Origin: Patulibacter defluvii
Lineage (GTDB): Bacteria > Actinomycetota > Thermoleophilia > Solirubrobacterales > Solirubrobacteraceae
DNA: 64,000 nt
Direction of reading: 5' to 3'
NCBI RefSeq assembly: GCF_034096925.1
Contig: NZ_JAWZSQ010000001.1
Location: forward strand, 434,001 to 498,000
Positions 1-9,843 of this stretch are shown here, piece by piece (position 1 is the stretch's first letter; each line of letters starts with the position of its first letter). The translations under genes were made by a program, and so were the position numbers. Under the pieces are notes generated by a model. It made no database searches, had not been told where the DNA came from, and was given only the letters and a program-made list of their open reading frames with translations.

Positions 1-184
1 CCGCCGGCGGGGCCTGATCGCGGCCTACGGGAACCTCTTCCTGACGACGGACGGCGGGGCCAGCGTGCGGCGGCTTCCCCTGCCCGACGGTGCGGGCCCG
101 TCCGGGGTCTCCTGGTTGCGGGGCGGGCCGGTGGTCCAGGACGACCTGTCCCACGATCTGCTGGCGACGCGCGCCCTGCGCTGA
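1..184 (+). CDS. C-terminal fragment of a BNR/YCF48-like beta-propeller protein (partial)
   Basis: Only the last 60 codons are inside the window, read from base 2 to the TGA at 182-184. The visible residues include FLTTDGGASVRR, which resembles the Asp-box turn (S/TxDGGxxW) of BNR and YCF48-like propeller blades. The end reads DLLATRALR. The frame keeps the G/C-rich third positions of real genes here. It ends 24 bases before the first CIRCE box, so it is not part of the groES operon. The family call rests on a single blade and is tentative; that it is the end of a real gene is more certain. Confidence 0.6.
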   Translation, partial: RRRGLIAAYGNLFLTTDGGASVRRLPLPDGAGPSGVSWLRGGPVVQDDLSHDLLATRALR

Positions 185-208
185 TCCGCCCGCCCTGAGC
201 AGGCCCTT

Positions 209-235
209 TTGGCACTCTTGTTGCGAGAGTGCCAA
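209..235. promoter_or_regulatory. CIRCE operator 1 (HrcA binding site)
   Basis: TTGGCACTC-N9-GAGTGCCAA, a perfect 9-9-9 inverted repeat matching the CIRCE consensus TTAGCACTC-N9-GAGTGCTAA except for an A/T to G/C change that keeps the pairing. It lies just upstream of the groES -35 box. In known systems HrcA binds this site and is released on heat shock. No hrcA is in the window. Confidence 0.93.
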
Positions 236-242
236 CAACGGC

Positions 243-270
243 TTGACGGCCGCCCGCCGTGAGCTACACT
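243..270 (+). promoter_or_regulatory. groES-groL promoter
   Basis: TTGACG at 243-248 and TACACT at 265-270 with a 16-nt spacer, a good housekeeping sigma-factor promoter. It sits exactly between the two CIRCE operators, so HrcA at either box would block it. The predicted start near 277 gives a leader of about 70 nt that contains the second CIRCE. Confidence 0.8.
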
Positions 271-281
271 GCGGTTCCTCG

Positions 282-308
282 TTGGCACTCTCGGCGTGAG
301 AGTGCCGA
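282..308. promoter_or_regulatory. CIRCE operator 2 (HrcA binding site)
   Basis: TTGGCACTC-N9-GAGTGCCGA, one mismatch from perfect symmetry. It lies at and after the predicted transcription start, in the untranslated leader of groES. Two CIRCE copies flanking one promoter suggest tight repression. Confidence 0.9.
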
Positions 309-348
309 CAGCAGTCCGAATCGCAAGCAGCTCCCACGGAGGGAACGC

Positions 349-648
349 ATGTCCATCGATCTCAAGCCGCTCGGCGATCGCCTGATCGTCCGTGCCATCG
401 AGGAGGAGCAGACCACCGCCAGCGGCCTGGTCCTGCCCGACACCGCCAAGGAGAAGCCCCAGAAGGGCGAGGTCCTCGCCGCCGGCGACGGCCGTTGGGA
501 CGAGGACGGCGAGAAGCGGATCCCGCTCGACGTCGCCGTGGGCGACAAGGTCCTGTACTCGAAGTACGGCGGCACCGAGATCAAGGTGGACGGCGAGGAC
601 CTCCTCGTCCTCCGCGAGAGCGACGTCCTGGCCAAGATCGCCGGCTGA
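349..648 (+). CDS. groES: Co-chaperonin GroES (Hsp10)
   Basis: A 99-residue protein of normal GroES length starting MSIDLKPLGDRLIVR. It forms the heptameric lid on the GroEL folding chamber in the cytoplasm. The mobile-loop region follows EEEQTTASGLVLPDTAKEKP, and GDKVLYSKYGGTEIK is the usual core beta strand. A GGAGGGA ribosome site lies 5-6 nt before ATG 349; an upstream in-frame ATG at 259 would start inside the promoter and is not used. It is first in an operon with groL (40-nt gap) and is controlled by two CIRCE boxes. Confidence 0.98.
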   Translation: MSIDLKPLGDRLIVRAIEEEQTTASGLVLPDTAKEKPQKGEVLAAGDGRWDEDGEKRIPLDVAVGDKVLYSKYGGTEIKVDGEDLLVLRESDVLAKIAG

Positions 649-688
649 CGCCGCGAGCTTCCCGAGCTGAGAACAAGGAGCCACTGAC

Positions 689-2317
<1,629 letters not shown>

Positions 2318-2324
2318 TCCAGCC

Positions 2325-2567
2325 TCACGGCTGAATCACGTCTGCTTCGCGCAGGCGAGAGTTCCACGGCGGCCGCCCCTCGGGGCGGCCGTTGTCGTTG
2401 GGGGGCCGGCCTGGTCCCCCGTCGATCCGCGCCAGCTCGTGCGCGGCCTCGCCCGGGATCAACGCGATCCGGAGCGCGCGGAGCAGCTCGCGCGCGAGCT
2501 GGCGTCCGGGGCCGTCGGCGGTCTGGACGCCGGTCGCTGCGGTGGTGAATGCGGTGGCTGTGGACAT
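2325..2567 (-). CDS. Small hypothetical protein (80 aa)
   Basis: The frame starts at ATG 2567 behind a strong GGAGGAG ribosome site and encodes about 80 residues beginning MSTATAFTTAATGV. The middle (RQLARELLRALRIALI) is an amphipathic helix, followed by a Pro/Gly/Arg-rich tail (GPGRPPNDNGRPEGRPP). No family is recognised. Third codon positions are strongly G/C. The groL terminator hairpin lies inside its 3' coding end, so the two convergent genes share this DNA. It could be a short regulatory or nucleoid-type peptide, but nothing in the context assigns a role. Confidence 0.5.
   Translation of the reverse strand: MSTATAFTTAATGVQTADGPGRQLARELLRALRIALIPGEAAHELARIDGGPGRPPNDNGRPEGRPPWNSRLREADVIQP
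2370..2391. terminator. groES-groL terminator hairpin
   Basis: A perfect 10-bp stem CGGCCGCCCC/GGGGCGGCCG with a 2-nt centre, 53 bases after the groL stop, followed by a T/G-rich tract. It overlaps the coding end of the opposing small gene. Confidence 0.7.
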
Positions 2568-2754
2568 CTGGTTCTCCTCCCGTTGCCCGCGACCGCCGGT
2601 TGCGCAGTCGCCGTGAGGAGAGGCTGATCCGGCCCGCCGACGGAATGCAAGATGTCGACCAGAACGGGTGTTCGCCTCGGTGGCGCGCCGCTTGGTGTGC
2701 CGGCGGTACCAAACGGCGCGCGACCGCGCGGTCGGGCCGCCGCGACCGGTCCGG

Positions 2755-4470
2755 CTACCGCGACCCGACGCCGGCGGCCAGCGCGTCGATCGCCCGCTCC
2801 GGATCGGGGTAGGGCCGGACCGAGCCGTCGTGGGCCAGCAGCAGGAAGCGGTCGAGCCGGCGCAGGAACGCGCGATCGTGGGAGACGGCCACGATCGTGC
2901 CCTCGAACCCCTCCAGCGCCTGCTCCAGCGCCTCGCAGGAGTCGATGTCGAGGTTGTCGGTCGGCTCGTCGAGCAGCAGCAGGTTGCAGCCCTCCAGCTC
3001 CAGGCAGAGGATCTCCAGCCGCGCCTTCTGACCACCGGAGAGCGTGTCGTGGGTGCGGTCGGCGGCGTCGACCAGCCCGTAGCGAGCCAGCGAGGCCATC
3101 GCCTTCGCGCGGTCGGGCAGCCGCCGCATCACCACCTCGAGCAGCGACCCGTCGGCCAGCTCGGGCCGCACGTTGGTCTGGGTGAAGACGCCCGGGACGA
3201 CCCGCGGGCCGACCACGATCCGGCCCTCGTAGGGCACCCGCGAACCGCCGTCGGTCGCGGGCTCCGCCGTCGGCGGCACGTCGGCCGGATCGCCGCCGGC
3301 CCCGGCGACGGTCGCCGCCGCCTGGCCGAGCAGCCGCAGCAGGTGGGTCTTGCCCGAGCCGTTGGGCCCGATCAGGCCGACCCGCTCGCCGGCGTGCAGC
3401 TCGTCGCTGATCGGCCGGGTCAGGTCGGGGATCCGGACCGCCCGCAGGTCGAGCACCCGCCGCGCCGAGTCGCCGCCCCGCAACCGGACCTTGATCGCGT
3501 GGTCGACCACCGGGGGCGGCGGCGGGCCGGCGGCCACGAACCGCTCCCAGCGGGCCTCGGCGACCTCGGCCTTGCGGGCCATCACCTCGCTGACGCGGGC
3601 CTTGACCTTCAGGTCCTTGAAGTAGCGGAACAGCCGCCGCTCCTCCTCCTGCCAGCGCTTGAGCGCGTCGCCGAGCCGTTCGTTGCGGGCCTCGCGCGCC
3701 TCCGGGTAGTCGGCGTAGGAGGAGCCGTGGACCCAGGCCCCGGAGCCCTCCAGCGTCACCACCATGTTCGACGCGCGGGCCAGCAGCTCGCGGTCGTGGC
3801 TGACGAAGAGGATCGTCTTGCGGCTGTCGCGGATCGCCTGCTCCAGCCGGTGCTTGGCCGGCAGGTCGAGGAAGTTGTCCGGCTCGTCGAGCAGCAGCGT
3901 CGGCGCGTCGCCGGCCAGCAGCAGCTCCAGCACCAGGCCCTTCCGCTCGCCGCCGGAGAGCGTCGCGGCCGACCGCTCGGCGACGTCGCGCAGGCCCAGG
4001 CCGAGCACCCGCCGGCAGGCCGCGTCCCAGTCGCCCTCCAGCTGGTAGCCGCCGCCCGACGACCAGGCCTCGATCTCCTCCGCGAACCGCATCCCCGCGG
4101 CGGCGGCGCGCTCGGGGTCGGGATCGGTGGTCTCCAGCTCGGCGGCGGCCATCCGCGCCCCGACCGCGGCCAGGGCCGGCGGCGCCACCGACAGCAGCAG
4201 CTGGCGGACGGACAGCTCCTCGCCGCGGTCGTCGGCGGTCGCCAGCCCGACGTCCTGCGGCATGTAGGCGATCTCGCCGGTCGCGCGGGCGTCGCCCTCG
4301 TCGGCCGGCAGCCGGCCGGCCAGGACCCGCAGCAGGGTGCTCTTGCCGACGCCGTTGGCCCCGACCAGCGCCGCGTGGCGGCCGGCGGGCACGCGGAAGT
4401 CGACCTGCGAGAACAGCAGGTCGCCGCCGGGGTGCGCGTAGGCCAGGTCGCTGACGACGATCGTGGACAC
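2755..4470 (-). CDS. ABC-F family ATP-binding protein (duplicated ABC domains)
   Basis: A 571-residue protein with two ABC ATPase domains and no membrane segments, as in ABC-F proteins that act on ribosomes (antibiotic resistance or translation factors). Domain 1 has Walker A GANGVGKST at residues 37-45, signature LSGGERKG and Walker B LLLDEPDN. Domain 2 has GPNGSGKTH, LSGGQKARLEI and LLLLDEPTDN. A charged linker with KRWQEEERRLFRYFKDLKVKAR joins them. I chose GTG 4470 because homology starts with STIVVSDLAYAHPGG there and CAGGCT lies 8 nt upstream, in the leaderless spacing. Whether it protects ribosomes from a drug cannot be told from sequence. Confidence 0.9.
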   Translation of the reverse strand: MSTIVVSDLAYAHPGGDLLFSQVDFRVPAGRHAALVGANGVGKSTLLRVLAGRLPADEGDARATGEIAYMPQDVGLATADDRGEELSVRQLLLSVAPPALAAVGARMAAAELETTDPDPERAAAAGMRFAEEIEAWSSGGGYQLEGDWDAACRRVLGLGLRDVAERSAATLSGGERKGLVLELLLAGDAPTLLLDEPDNFLDLPAKHRLEQAIRDSRKTILFVSHDRELLARASNMVVTLEGSGAWVHGSSYADYPEAREARNERLGDALKRWQEEERRLFRYFKDLKVKARVSEVMARKAEVAEARWERFVAAGPPPPPVVDHAIKVRLRGGDSARRVLDLRAVRIPDLTRPISDELHAGERVGLIGPNGSGKTHLLRLLGQAAATVAGAGGDPADVPPTAEPATDGGSRVPYEGRIVVGPRVVPGVFTQTNVRPELADGSLLEVVMRRLPDRAKAMASLARYGLVDAADRTHDTLSGGQKARLEILCLELEGCNLLLLDEPTDNLDIDSCEALEQALEGFEGTIVAVSHDRAFLRRLDRFLLLAHDGSVRPYPDPERAIDALAAGVGSR

Positions 4471-4588
4471 GACCGTCGAGCCTGACAGAGGGCGGTCCGG
4501 CGGGGCCGGGCGCCGTCCCCGCCGTGCGGCGGGCGGGCCCGGTTCGAGCCCTCGGCCGCCGCTTCCTACGGAACAGTAGGCTGCGGCG

Positions 4589-5596
4589 ATGACCGCGACC
4601 ACGACCCGCCGTCCGGCCCGCGGCTGGCGGACCCCGCTGGTGAACGTCGCGACCCGCGCCGGGGCCAAGGTGCCGGGCGCGCTGTGGCCGCTGACGCCGC
4701 GCGGCGCCGGAGCGCTGGCGCGGCTGGCCGACGCCGCCTCGTGGATTCCACGGGTGGCGCGCGGCTCGCGGGTCGAGGTGGTCGCGGCCGGGCCGGGCCA
4801 GCCGCGGGCGACCTGGATCCACGGTCCCGGGGTCGACGACGACGCGCGGGCGATCCTCTACCTCCACGGCGGCGGCTTCGTCTTCGGCTCGGCCCGCACC
4901 CACCGCGCGCTGGCGGCGGCGATCTCGCGCGAGGCGGGCGCCCCGGTGCTGGCCGTCGACTACACGCTGCTGCCGCTGGCGCCGCTGCCGACCCCGGTCG
5001 ACGAGAGCCTGGCCGCCTACCGCTGGCTGCAGGAGGAGCGCGGCGTCGCGCCCGAGCGGATCGTGGTGATGGGCGACTCGGCCGGCGGCAACCTGGCCTT
5101 CGCGACCGCGCTGCGGGCCGCCGCCGAGGGCCTGGCCGCGCCGGCCGCGGTGGCGGCGCTCTCGCCGTGGCTCGACCTGGCGCTCGACGGGCCGTCGGTG
5201 GCCGCCAACCGCTGGCGCGATCCGTTCATGCCGCTCGGGTTCCTGCGCCGCTGCGCCCGTCTCGGCGTCGGCGACGGCGACCCGCGCGATCCGCTGATCT
5301 CGCCGCTCCACGCCCCGCTCGCGGGGCTGCCGCCGGCGCTGATCCAGGTCGGCGGGCTGGAGATCCTGCTCAGCGACAGCGAGCGGATGGCCGAGCGGCT
5401 GGCGGCGGCCGGGGTGACGGTCGACCTGCAGGTCTGGGAGGGCCAGGGCCACGTCTTCCAGCTCTGGGCCGGCTGGCTGCCCGAGGCGACCGCCGCGGTC
5501 GCCGAGCTGGGGGCGTTCGCGCGCCGGGCCCAGTCCTCCGCGGCCGCGCCGCGGGCGGCGTCGGCCACCTCGGCGGCCGCGCGCGGGCGCGGGTAG
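4589..5596 (+). CDS. Alpha/beta hydrolase, hormone-sensitive-lipase-like esterase
   Basis: A 335-residue cytoplasmic carboxylesterase of the HSL (family IV) group. The oxyanion-hole motif HGGG is at residues 93-96, the nucleophile elbow GDSAGG puts Ser at 164, and GHVF gives the probable catalytic His at 288. The likely substrates are short or medium acyl esters. No signal peptide is seen. TAGGCT at 4577-4582 is 6 nt before ATG 4589 and there is no Shine-Dalgarno, so the transcript is probably leaderless. The next gene starts 10 nt after its stop but has its own TAGGGT box. Confidence 0.9.
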   Translation: MTATTTRRPARGWRTPLVNVATRAGAKVPGALWPLTPRGAGALARLADAASWIPRVARGSRVEVVAAGPGQPRATWIHGPGVDDDARAILYLHGGGFVFGSARTHRALAAAISREAGAPVLAVDYTLLPLAPLPTPVDESLAAYRWLQEERGVAPERIVVMGDSAGGNLAFATALRAAAEGLAAPAAVAALSPWLDLALDGPSVAANRWRDPFMPLGFLRRCARLGVGDGDPRDPLISPLHAPLAGLPPALIQVGGLEILLSDSERMAERLAAAGVTVDLQVWEGQGHVFQLWAGWLPEATAAVAELGAFARRAQSSAAAPRAASATSAAARGRG

Positions 5597-5606
5597 GGTC
5601 GCGCCG

Positions 5607-6770
5607 ATGTCACCCCTCGATTGGTCCCACGTCCTGGCCTGGCGGACGCAGCGCCAGCAGCTCGCCGAGCGGGCCCCGCGGGCGCGGGCGCTCGACGTCG
5701 TCGCCCAGGTCTGCGGGCTCCACGCGCAGCTGCTGGGCTCGGCCGAGCTGTCGCTCTGGGCGCGGGTCGACGGGCTCGAGCGGGGCGAGGTCGAGCGGTG
5801 GCTGTGGGAGCGGCGGACGCTGGTCAAGACCTGGTCGCAGCGCGGCACCCTGCACCTGCTTCGCGCGGCCGACCTGCCCCGCTGGTGCGCGGCTCAGGCG
5901 GCGCTGAAGCCGCGCTACGAGACCGGCGCCTGGCTGCGTCACCACGGCCTCGCCGCCGACGAGGCCGCGGCCCTGATCGCGGCGATCCCGCTGGCGCTCG
6001 CCGACGGTCCCCTGACCCGCGAGCAGCTGGCGGCGGCCGTCGCCGAGCGGACCGGGATCGCCGGCCTCGACGGCAAGCTGCGCGGCGGCTTCGGCGACTT
6101 GCTGAAGCCGGCCGCCTTCCATGGCGAGCTCTGCTTCGCGCCGAGCGACGGCAACGCGGTCCGCTTCGTCCGCCCGCGTGACTGGCTGGCCGAGCGGGTC
6201 GACGACTGGGCCGGCATCGGCGATCCCGACGGCCCGTCGCCGGAGACGGTCGCCGCGGCCAGCGCCTGGGTCGCCCGCGACTACCTGACCCGCTACGGCC
6301 CGGCCCCGCGCGAGGCGCTGGCGCGCTGGTTCGGCACCCCCTCGGCGGCCCAGGCGGGGCGCTGGCTGGCCGCGCTCGGCGACGAGGCCGAGCAGGTCGA
6401 CGTCGCCGGCGAGCCGTGCTGGATCCTGGCCGCCGACCGGCCGGCGCTGGAGGCGGCCGCGCCGACCGGCGCGCTGCGGCTGCTGCCGGCCTTCGACCCG
6501 CACGTGATCGCCGGCCCGCGCGACCGGCCCGAGGCGCTCGACCCCGACCGTCGCGGCGCGGTCTTCCGGCCCCAGGGCTGGATCTCGCCGGTGGTGGTGG
6601 TCGACGGCCGGATCGTCGGGACCTGGAAGCACGAGCGCGCGGGCGAGCGGCTGGCGGTCGAGATCGTCCCGTTCGCGCCGCTCGCCGGCCCGCTGCGGGC
6701 GGCGGCCGAGGGCGAGGCCGAGCGGCTGGCGACGTTCCTCGGCGGCACGCTCGACCTCGACTGGGTCTGA
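5607..6770 (+). CDS. Winged-helix DNA-binding protein, AlkZ-like family (HTH_42)
   Basis: A 387-residue protein of the family once called DUF1006, whose studied members (AlkZ, YcaQ) are DNA glycosylases that remove alkylated or crosslinked bases. Typical features are the N-terminal VCGLHAQLLGSAELSLWARV segment, the TLVKTWSQRGTLHLL block, and a C-terminal region with WISPVVVVDGRIVGTW. A QxQ-type catalytic motif is not clearly placed, so activity is inferred from family only. TAGGGT at 5594-5599 lies 7 nt before ATG 5607, inside the end of the upstream gene. Confidence 0.82.
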   Translation: MSPLDWSHVLAWRTQRQQLAERAPRARALDVVAQVCGLHAQLLGSAELSLWARVDGLERGEVERWLWERRTLVKTWSQRGTLHLLRAADLPRWCAAQAALKPRYETGAWLRHHGLAADEAAALIAAIPLALADGPLTREQLAAAVAERTGIAGLDGKLRGGFGDLLKPAAFHGELCFAPSDGNAVRFVRPRDWLAERVDDWAGIGDPDGPSPETVAAASAWVARDYLTRYGPAPREALARWFGTPSAAQAGRWLAALGDEAEQVDVAGEPCWILAADRPALEAAAPTGALRLLPAFDPHVIAGPRDRPEALDPDRRGAVFRPQGWISPVVVVDGRIVGTWKHERAGERLAVEIVPFAPLAGPLRAAAEGEAERLATFLGGTLDLDWV

Positions 6771-6808
6771 CGCGCGCGGGATCGCCCGCCCCACGGTCGA
6801 CTGGACAA

Positions 6809-6826
6809 GAGTTCCGAACTCTGGAA
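6809..6826. promoter_or_regulatory. Palindromic operator upstream of the GntR gene
   Basis: Two overlapping palindromes: GAGTTC-C-GAACTC (6809-6821) and GTTCC-N6-GGAAC (6811-6826). They end 10 bases before the GTG start of the GntR gene, so they cover the likely promoter. This fits autoregulation of the operon by its own GntR protein. Confidence 0.6.
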
Positions 6827-6836
6827 CAGTTGCCGT

Positions 6837-7517
6837 GTGGCGCGCGCCGATCTCCTTCCCGACCAGGTCTTCCGCGAGCTCGTCGAGGGGATCCTCGGCG
6901 GCCGCTACGCCCCCGGCGAGGCGCTGCCGGGCCAGCGCGCGCTGGCCGAGTCGTTCGGGGTCAACCTGGCCTCGCTGCGGACCGCGATCACGCGGCTCGA
7001 GTCGCTGGGGCTGGTCAGCGTCCGCCACGGCGAGGGGACCGTCGTCCGCGACTGGCGCGAGGCCGGGATCGAGGTCCTGGTCCACGCCGCCGTCCGGCCC
7101 GAGGGGCCCGATCCGGAGCTGCTGCTGGGCCTGCTCGAAGCCCGCCGGCTGCTGCTGACCGAGGCCGCCCGGCTGGCCGCCGAGCGCGGGGGAGAGGCGG
7201 CGATCATGCGGGTCGTCGAGCTGGGTGCGGCGGTCCCGCGCGAGGCCGACGACCGCGAGGCCCAGCGGCTCGACTTCGCGTTCTGGTCGGCGGTGGTCGA
7301 GGCCAGCGGCAACCTGGTGCTGGTCCTGATCCTGAACACGATCCGCCAGCTCTACCTGGCCCGCGGCGAGCTGTTCCTGGGGATCGTCGCCGACCGGGTC
7401 GCGCAGGAGCCGGCCTACGCCGCGCTCGCCCAGGCGCTGGAGGACGGCGACGGCGACCGGGCCGCGGCCGCCGCCACCACCCTCGCCGTCGCCCAGGAGC
7501 AGGGGCTGTGGCGATGA
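6837..7517 (+). CDS. GntR-family regulator, FadR/FCD subfamily
   Basis: A 226-residue regulator. The N-terminal winged helix (residues 5-70) has the GntR pattern YAPGEALPGQRALAESFGVN and then TRLESLGLVSVRHGEGT. The all-helical C-terminal FCD domain (90-220) usually binds a carboxylate effector through His/Asp residues. It starts at GTG 6837; a GTG at 6835 is out of frame. It is the first gene of a coupled operon, sharing ATGA with the next gene. A palindrome lies directly on its promoter, so it probably represses the operon until an acid, possibly the product of the oxidoreductase, is bound. Effector identity is unknown. Confidence 0.88.
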   Translation: MARADLLPDQVFRELVEGILGGRYAPGEALPGQRALAESFGVNLASLRTAITRLESLGLVSVRHGEGTVVRDWREAGIEVLVHAAVRPEGPDPELLLGLLEARRLLLTEAARLAAERGGEAAIMRVVELGAAVPREADDREAQRLDFAFWSAVVEASGNLVLVLILNTIRQLYLARGELFLGIVADRVAQEPAYAALAQALEDGDGDRAAAAATTLAVAQEQGLWR

Positions 7518-7999
7518 GCCTGCCGATCGCGAGCGTCCTCCGCAGCGCCGCCGCGGCGCTCGTCGGCCGCCGCGAGGGCCCCGCCGGCGCCCGCCCCGCC
7601 GGCCTCGGCCGCTGCTCGGGCGCGACCTTCGCCGCGCTGGCCGACAGCTTCGCCGCGCCGGCCGCCCCGCTGCCCGCCGCCACCGGCACCGGCCTCCGCG
7701 GCGACGCCCGCCGCTGGCTGGCCGCGACCCCGCCCGGCCAGCGGCTGGCGGTCCGGATCGCGCTCGTCGGGCTCGAGCTGCTGGGCCGGCTGGCCGCCCC
7801 GCGGGTCGGCTTCGCCGCCGCCTCGCGGACCGCGCGGCTGGCCCAGATCGACCGCCTCGGCCGGATCGTCCCCCCGCTCGAGGCCGCGCTCGACGCGCTC
7901 GGTCGGATGGCGGTCCTGGCCTACTGGAGCGACCCCGCCGTGCGCGCCGCGCTGGCCCGGGTCGATGCCGAGCAGGACGCCGCGAAGGAGCCGACGTGA
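7514..7999 (+). CDS. Helical protein resembling the N-terminal region of long-chain alcohol oxidases; putative GMC small subunit
   Basis: A 161-residue all-helical Ala/Leu/Arg-rich protein overlapping both neighbours (ATGA with the GntR gene, GTGA with the GMC gene). It contains SGATFAALADSFA, WLAATPPGQRLAVRIALVGL and, near the end, MAVLAYWSDPAVRAAL. These recall the helical domain found N-terminal to the FAD domain in long fatty-alcohol-oxidase-type GMC enzymes and the gluconate dehydrogenase subunit-3 family. I infer a detached subunit that partners the next gene product. No signal peptide or Tat motif is visible. Confidence 0.6.
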   Translation: MSLPIASVLRSAAAALVGRREGPAGARPAGLGRCSGATFAALADSFAAPAAPLPAATGTGLRGDARRWLAATPPGQRLAVRIALVGLELLGRLAAPRVGFAAASRTARLAQIDRLGRIVPPLEAALDALGRMAVLAYWSDPAVRAALARVDAEQDAAKEPT

Positions 8000-9501
8000 G
8001 CACCACCCTCCGGACCGCCGTCTGCGTGATCGGCACCGGGCCGGGCGGGGCGCCCGTCGCCTGCCGCCTGGCCGAGGCCGGGCTCGACGTGACGATCGTC
8101 GAGGAGGGCGCGCGGGTCGACCTGGCCACCGCCGCGCCGCGCGCGATCGACGCCTTCGCCCGGCTCTACCGCGACGGCGGTCAGACGGTCGCGCTCGGCA
8201 CGCCCTCGATCCCGATCCCGCTCGGGCGGGTGGTCGGCGGCACCAGCGCGATCAACTCCGGCACCTGCCTGCGGCCGCCCGACGCGGTCCTCGACGGCTG
8301 GGCCGACGAGCTGGGCCTGGAGCAGCTGCGGCCGGCGGCCCTGGCGCCCTACCTGGACGAGGCGAGCGCCGGCTTCGGCGTCGAGCGGGTCCCGCCCGAG
8401 GTCGCCGGCCGCAACGCCCACCTGGCCAAGCGCGGCGCCGACGCGATGGGCTGGCCCGGCGAGTGGCTGCCGCGCAACGCGCCCGGCTGCCAGGGCAGCG
8501 GCCGCTGCGTCTTCGGCTGCCCGGTCGGGGCCAAGCGCCACCCCGGTCTGGCCTGGATCGACGACGCGCTCGCCGCCGGCGCGCGGCTGCTCGACCGGAC
8601 CCGGGTGCTGCGGGTCGAGGCCGGCGCCCCGAACGTCGTCCACGCCCGCGGCGCCGACGGCAGCCGGCTGCGGATCGAGGCCGAGCGGGTGGTGATCGCG
8701 ACCGGTGCGCTGCTGACCCCCGGCCTGCTGCGGCGCAGCGGCCTGGCCGCCGGCAACCCGCACCTGGGCCGGCACCTGGCGATCCACCCCGCGACCGCCG
8801 CCGCGGCCCGCTTCGATGACGAGCTGCCGGACGTCCACCACGGCGTCCCCCAGTCCTACGGCGTCGACTGCTTCGCCGGCCGCGGGGTGATGCTGGAGGG
8901 GATCGGCGGCCCGCCCGAGTACCTGGCCTTCACGCTGCCGCTGCGGGGCGACGACCACCGCAGCGCGATGCTCGACCACCGCCGCTGGGCCCAGTTCGGG
9001 ATGATGATCCGCGACCGTCCGGTCGGCCGCGTGGTCGAGGCCGGGGCCGGTCGCCTGCGCCGCACGGTCGTCCGCTACGACCTCCACCCGGCCGACCGCG
9101 AGGCGGTCGCCTTCGGGCTCGAGCGGCTGGTCGAGCTGTGGTTCGCGGCCGGCGCCCGCGAGGTGCTGCTGCCGGTCGCGGGGCTGCCGCCGCTGCGCGA
9201 CGGCGACCTGCGGCCGCTCCACCGGCACCCGCTGTCGGCGGCCTCGCTGCGGCTGATGGCCTTCCACCCGCACGGCAGCGTGCGGCCGTCCGCCGACCCG
9301 CGCGACGGCGTGCTCGACCCCGACCTGCGGGTCCGCGGGACCGGCGGCGTCCACGTCTGCGACGGCAGCGCGCTGCCGGCCACGGTCGGCGTCAACCCGC
9401 AGCTGACGATCGTCGCGCTGTCGCTGCGGCTGGCCCGCCACCTGCTCGACCATCCCGTCCCGCCCGGCGCCCGCAGCGCCGCGGTCGCCGCCACCTCCTG
9501 A
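7996..9501 (+). CDS. GMC-family FAD-dependent oxidoreductase
   Basis: A 501-residue flavoenzyme of the glucose-methanol-choline group. The dinucleotide-binding Rossmann motif VIGTGPGGAPVACRLAEAG is at residues 10-28, followed by the acidic end of strand 2 (VEEGA). The GMC block GGTSAINSGTCLRPP is near residue 84, and the C-terminal HVCDGSALPATVGVNPQLTIVAL carries the usual Asn-Pro active-site region. Size and sequence suggest a dehydrogenase or oxidase of long-chain alcohols, sterols or other hydrophobic alcohols. Start GTG 7996 overlaps the upstream stop. The substrate is not known. Confidence 0.9.
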   Translation: MSTTLRTAVCVIGTGPGGAPVACRLAEAGLDVTIVEEGARVDLATAAPRAIDAFARLYRDGGQTVALGTPSIPIPLGRVVGGTSAINSGTCLRPPDAVLDGWADELGLEQLRPAALAPYLDEASAGFGVERVPPEVAGRNAHLAKRGADAMGWPGEWLPRNAPGCQGSGRCVFGCPVGAKRHPGLAWIDDALAAGARLLDRTRVLRVEAGAPNVVHARGADGSRLRIEAERVVIATGALLTPGLLRRSGLAAGNPHLGRHLAIHPATAAAARFDDELPDVHHGVPQSYGVDCFAGRGVMLEGIGGPPEYLAFTLPLRGDDHRSAMLDHRRWAQFGMMIRDRPVGRVVEAGAGRLRRTVVRYDLHPADREAVAFGLERLVELWFAAGAREVLLPVAGLPPLRDGDLRPLHRHPLSAASLRLMAFHPHGSVRPSADPRDGVLDPDLRVRGTGGVHVCDGSALPATVGVNPQLTIVALSLRLARHLLDHPVPPGARSAAVAATS

Positions 9502-9510
9502 GGAGCCCGG

Positions 9511-9843
9511 ATGTCGTTCCTGATCGACGGACCCGCCCTGTACCTGGCCGGCCGCCGCACCGCCCAGGCGGTCGACGACCCGGCCGCGGCCGAGGTGGTC
9601 GCCACCGCCACCGTCGCCGGCTTCCTGGCGGTCAGCGTGCCGCTCTACCTGAACCGGCCCTGGACGCGGCCGATCTGGCGGCTCTGCCGGGCCCGCAGCG
9701 GCCGCGACTGGATGATCAACTCCGGCCTGCTGCGGGTCGACGACGGCGCGGTCGGCCCTACCGGACACGTCATCGCGGCGGCCGCCTTCGCCACCTATCC
9801 CTTGTGGGCATGGCTGGGACTGCGACACGGGCGGCGGCGATGA
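9511..9843 (+). CDS. Small membrane protein of the GMC operon
   Basis: A 110-residue protein beginning MSFLIDGPALYLAGRRTAQAV. A hydrophobic segment spans about residues 30-48 (VVATATVAGFLAVSVPLYL) and a second about 84-104 (HVIAAAAFATYPLWAWLGL), with Arg-rich flanks. A good TGAGGAGCCCGG ribosome site precedes ATG 9511. It sits 9 nt after the GMC gene and overlaps the next gene by ATGA. No family is recognised. It may anchor the complex or shuttle electrons, but no heme or quinone motif is visible. Confidence 0.75.
   Translation: MSFLIDGPALYLAGRRTAQAVDDPAAAEVVATATVAGFLAVSVPLYLNRPWTRPIWRLCRARSGRDWMINSGLLRVDDGAVGPTGHVIAAAAFATYPLWAWLGLRHGRRR

Noticed and set aside
4530..4550. GGTTCGAGCCC, like a tRNA T-arm
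   Set aside because: No acceptor stem, D-arm or anticodon arm can be folded around it. No tRNA was found anywhere in the window.
2459..5848. A 1129-codon open frame antisense to the ABC-F and esterase genes
   Set aside because: Low-complexity Arg/Gly/Ala/Pro translation with no motifs; it is an artefact of very high G/C content, where stops are rare. The same applies to the long antisense frames at 10682-14533, 31652-35743 and 53259-57020.
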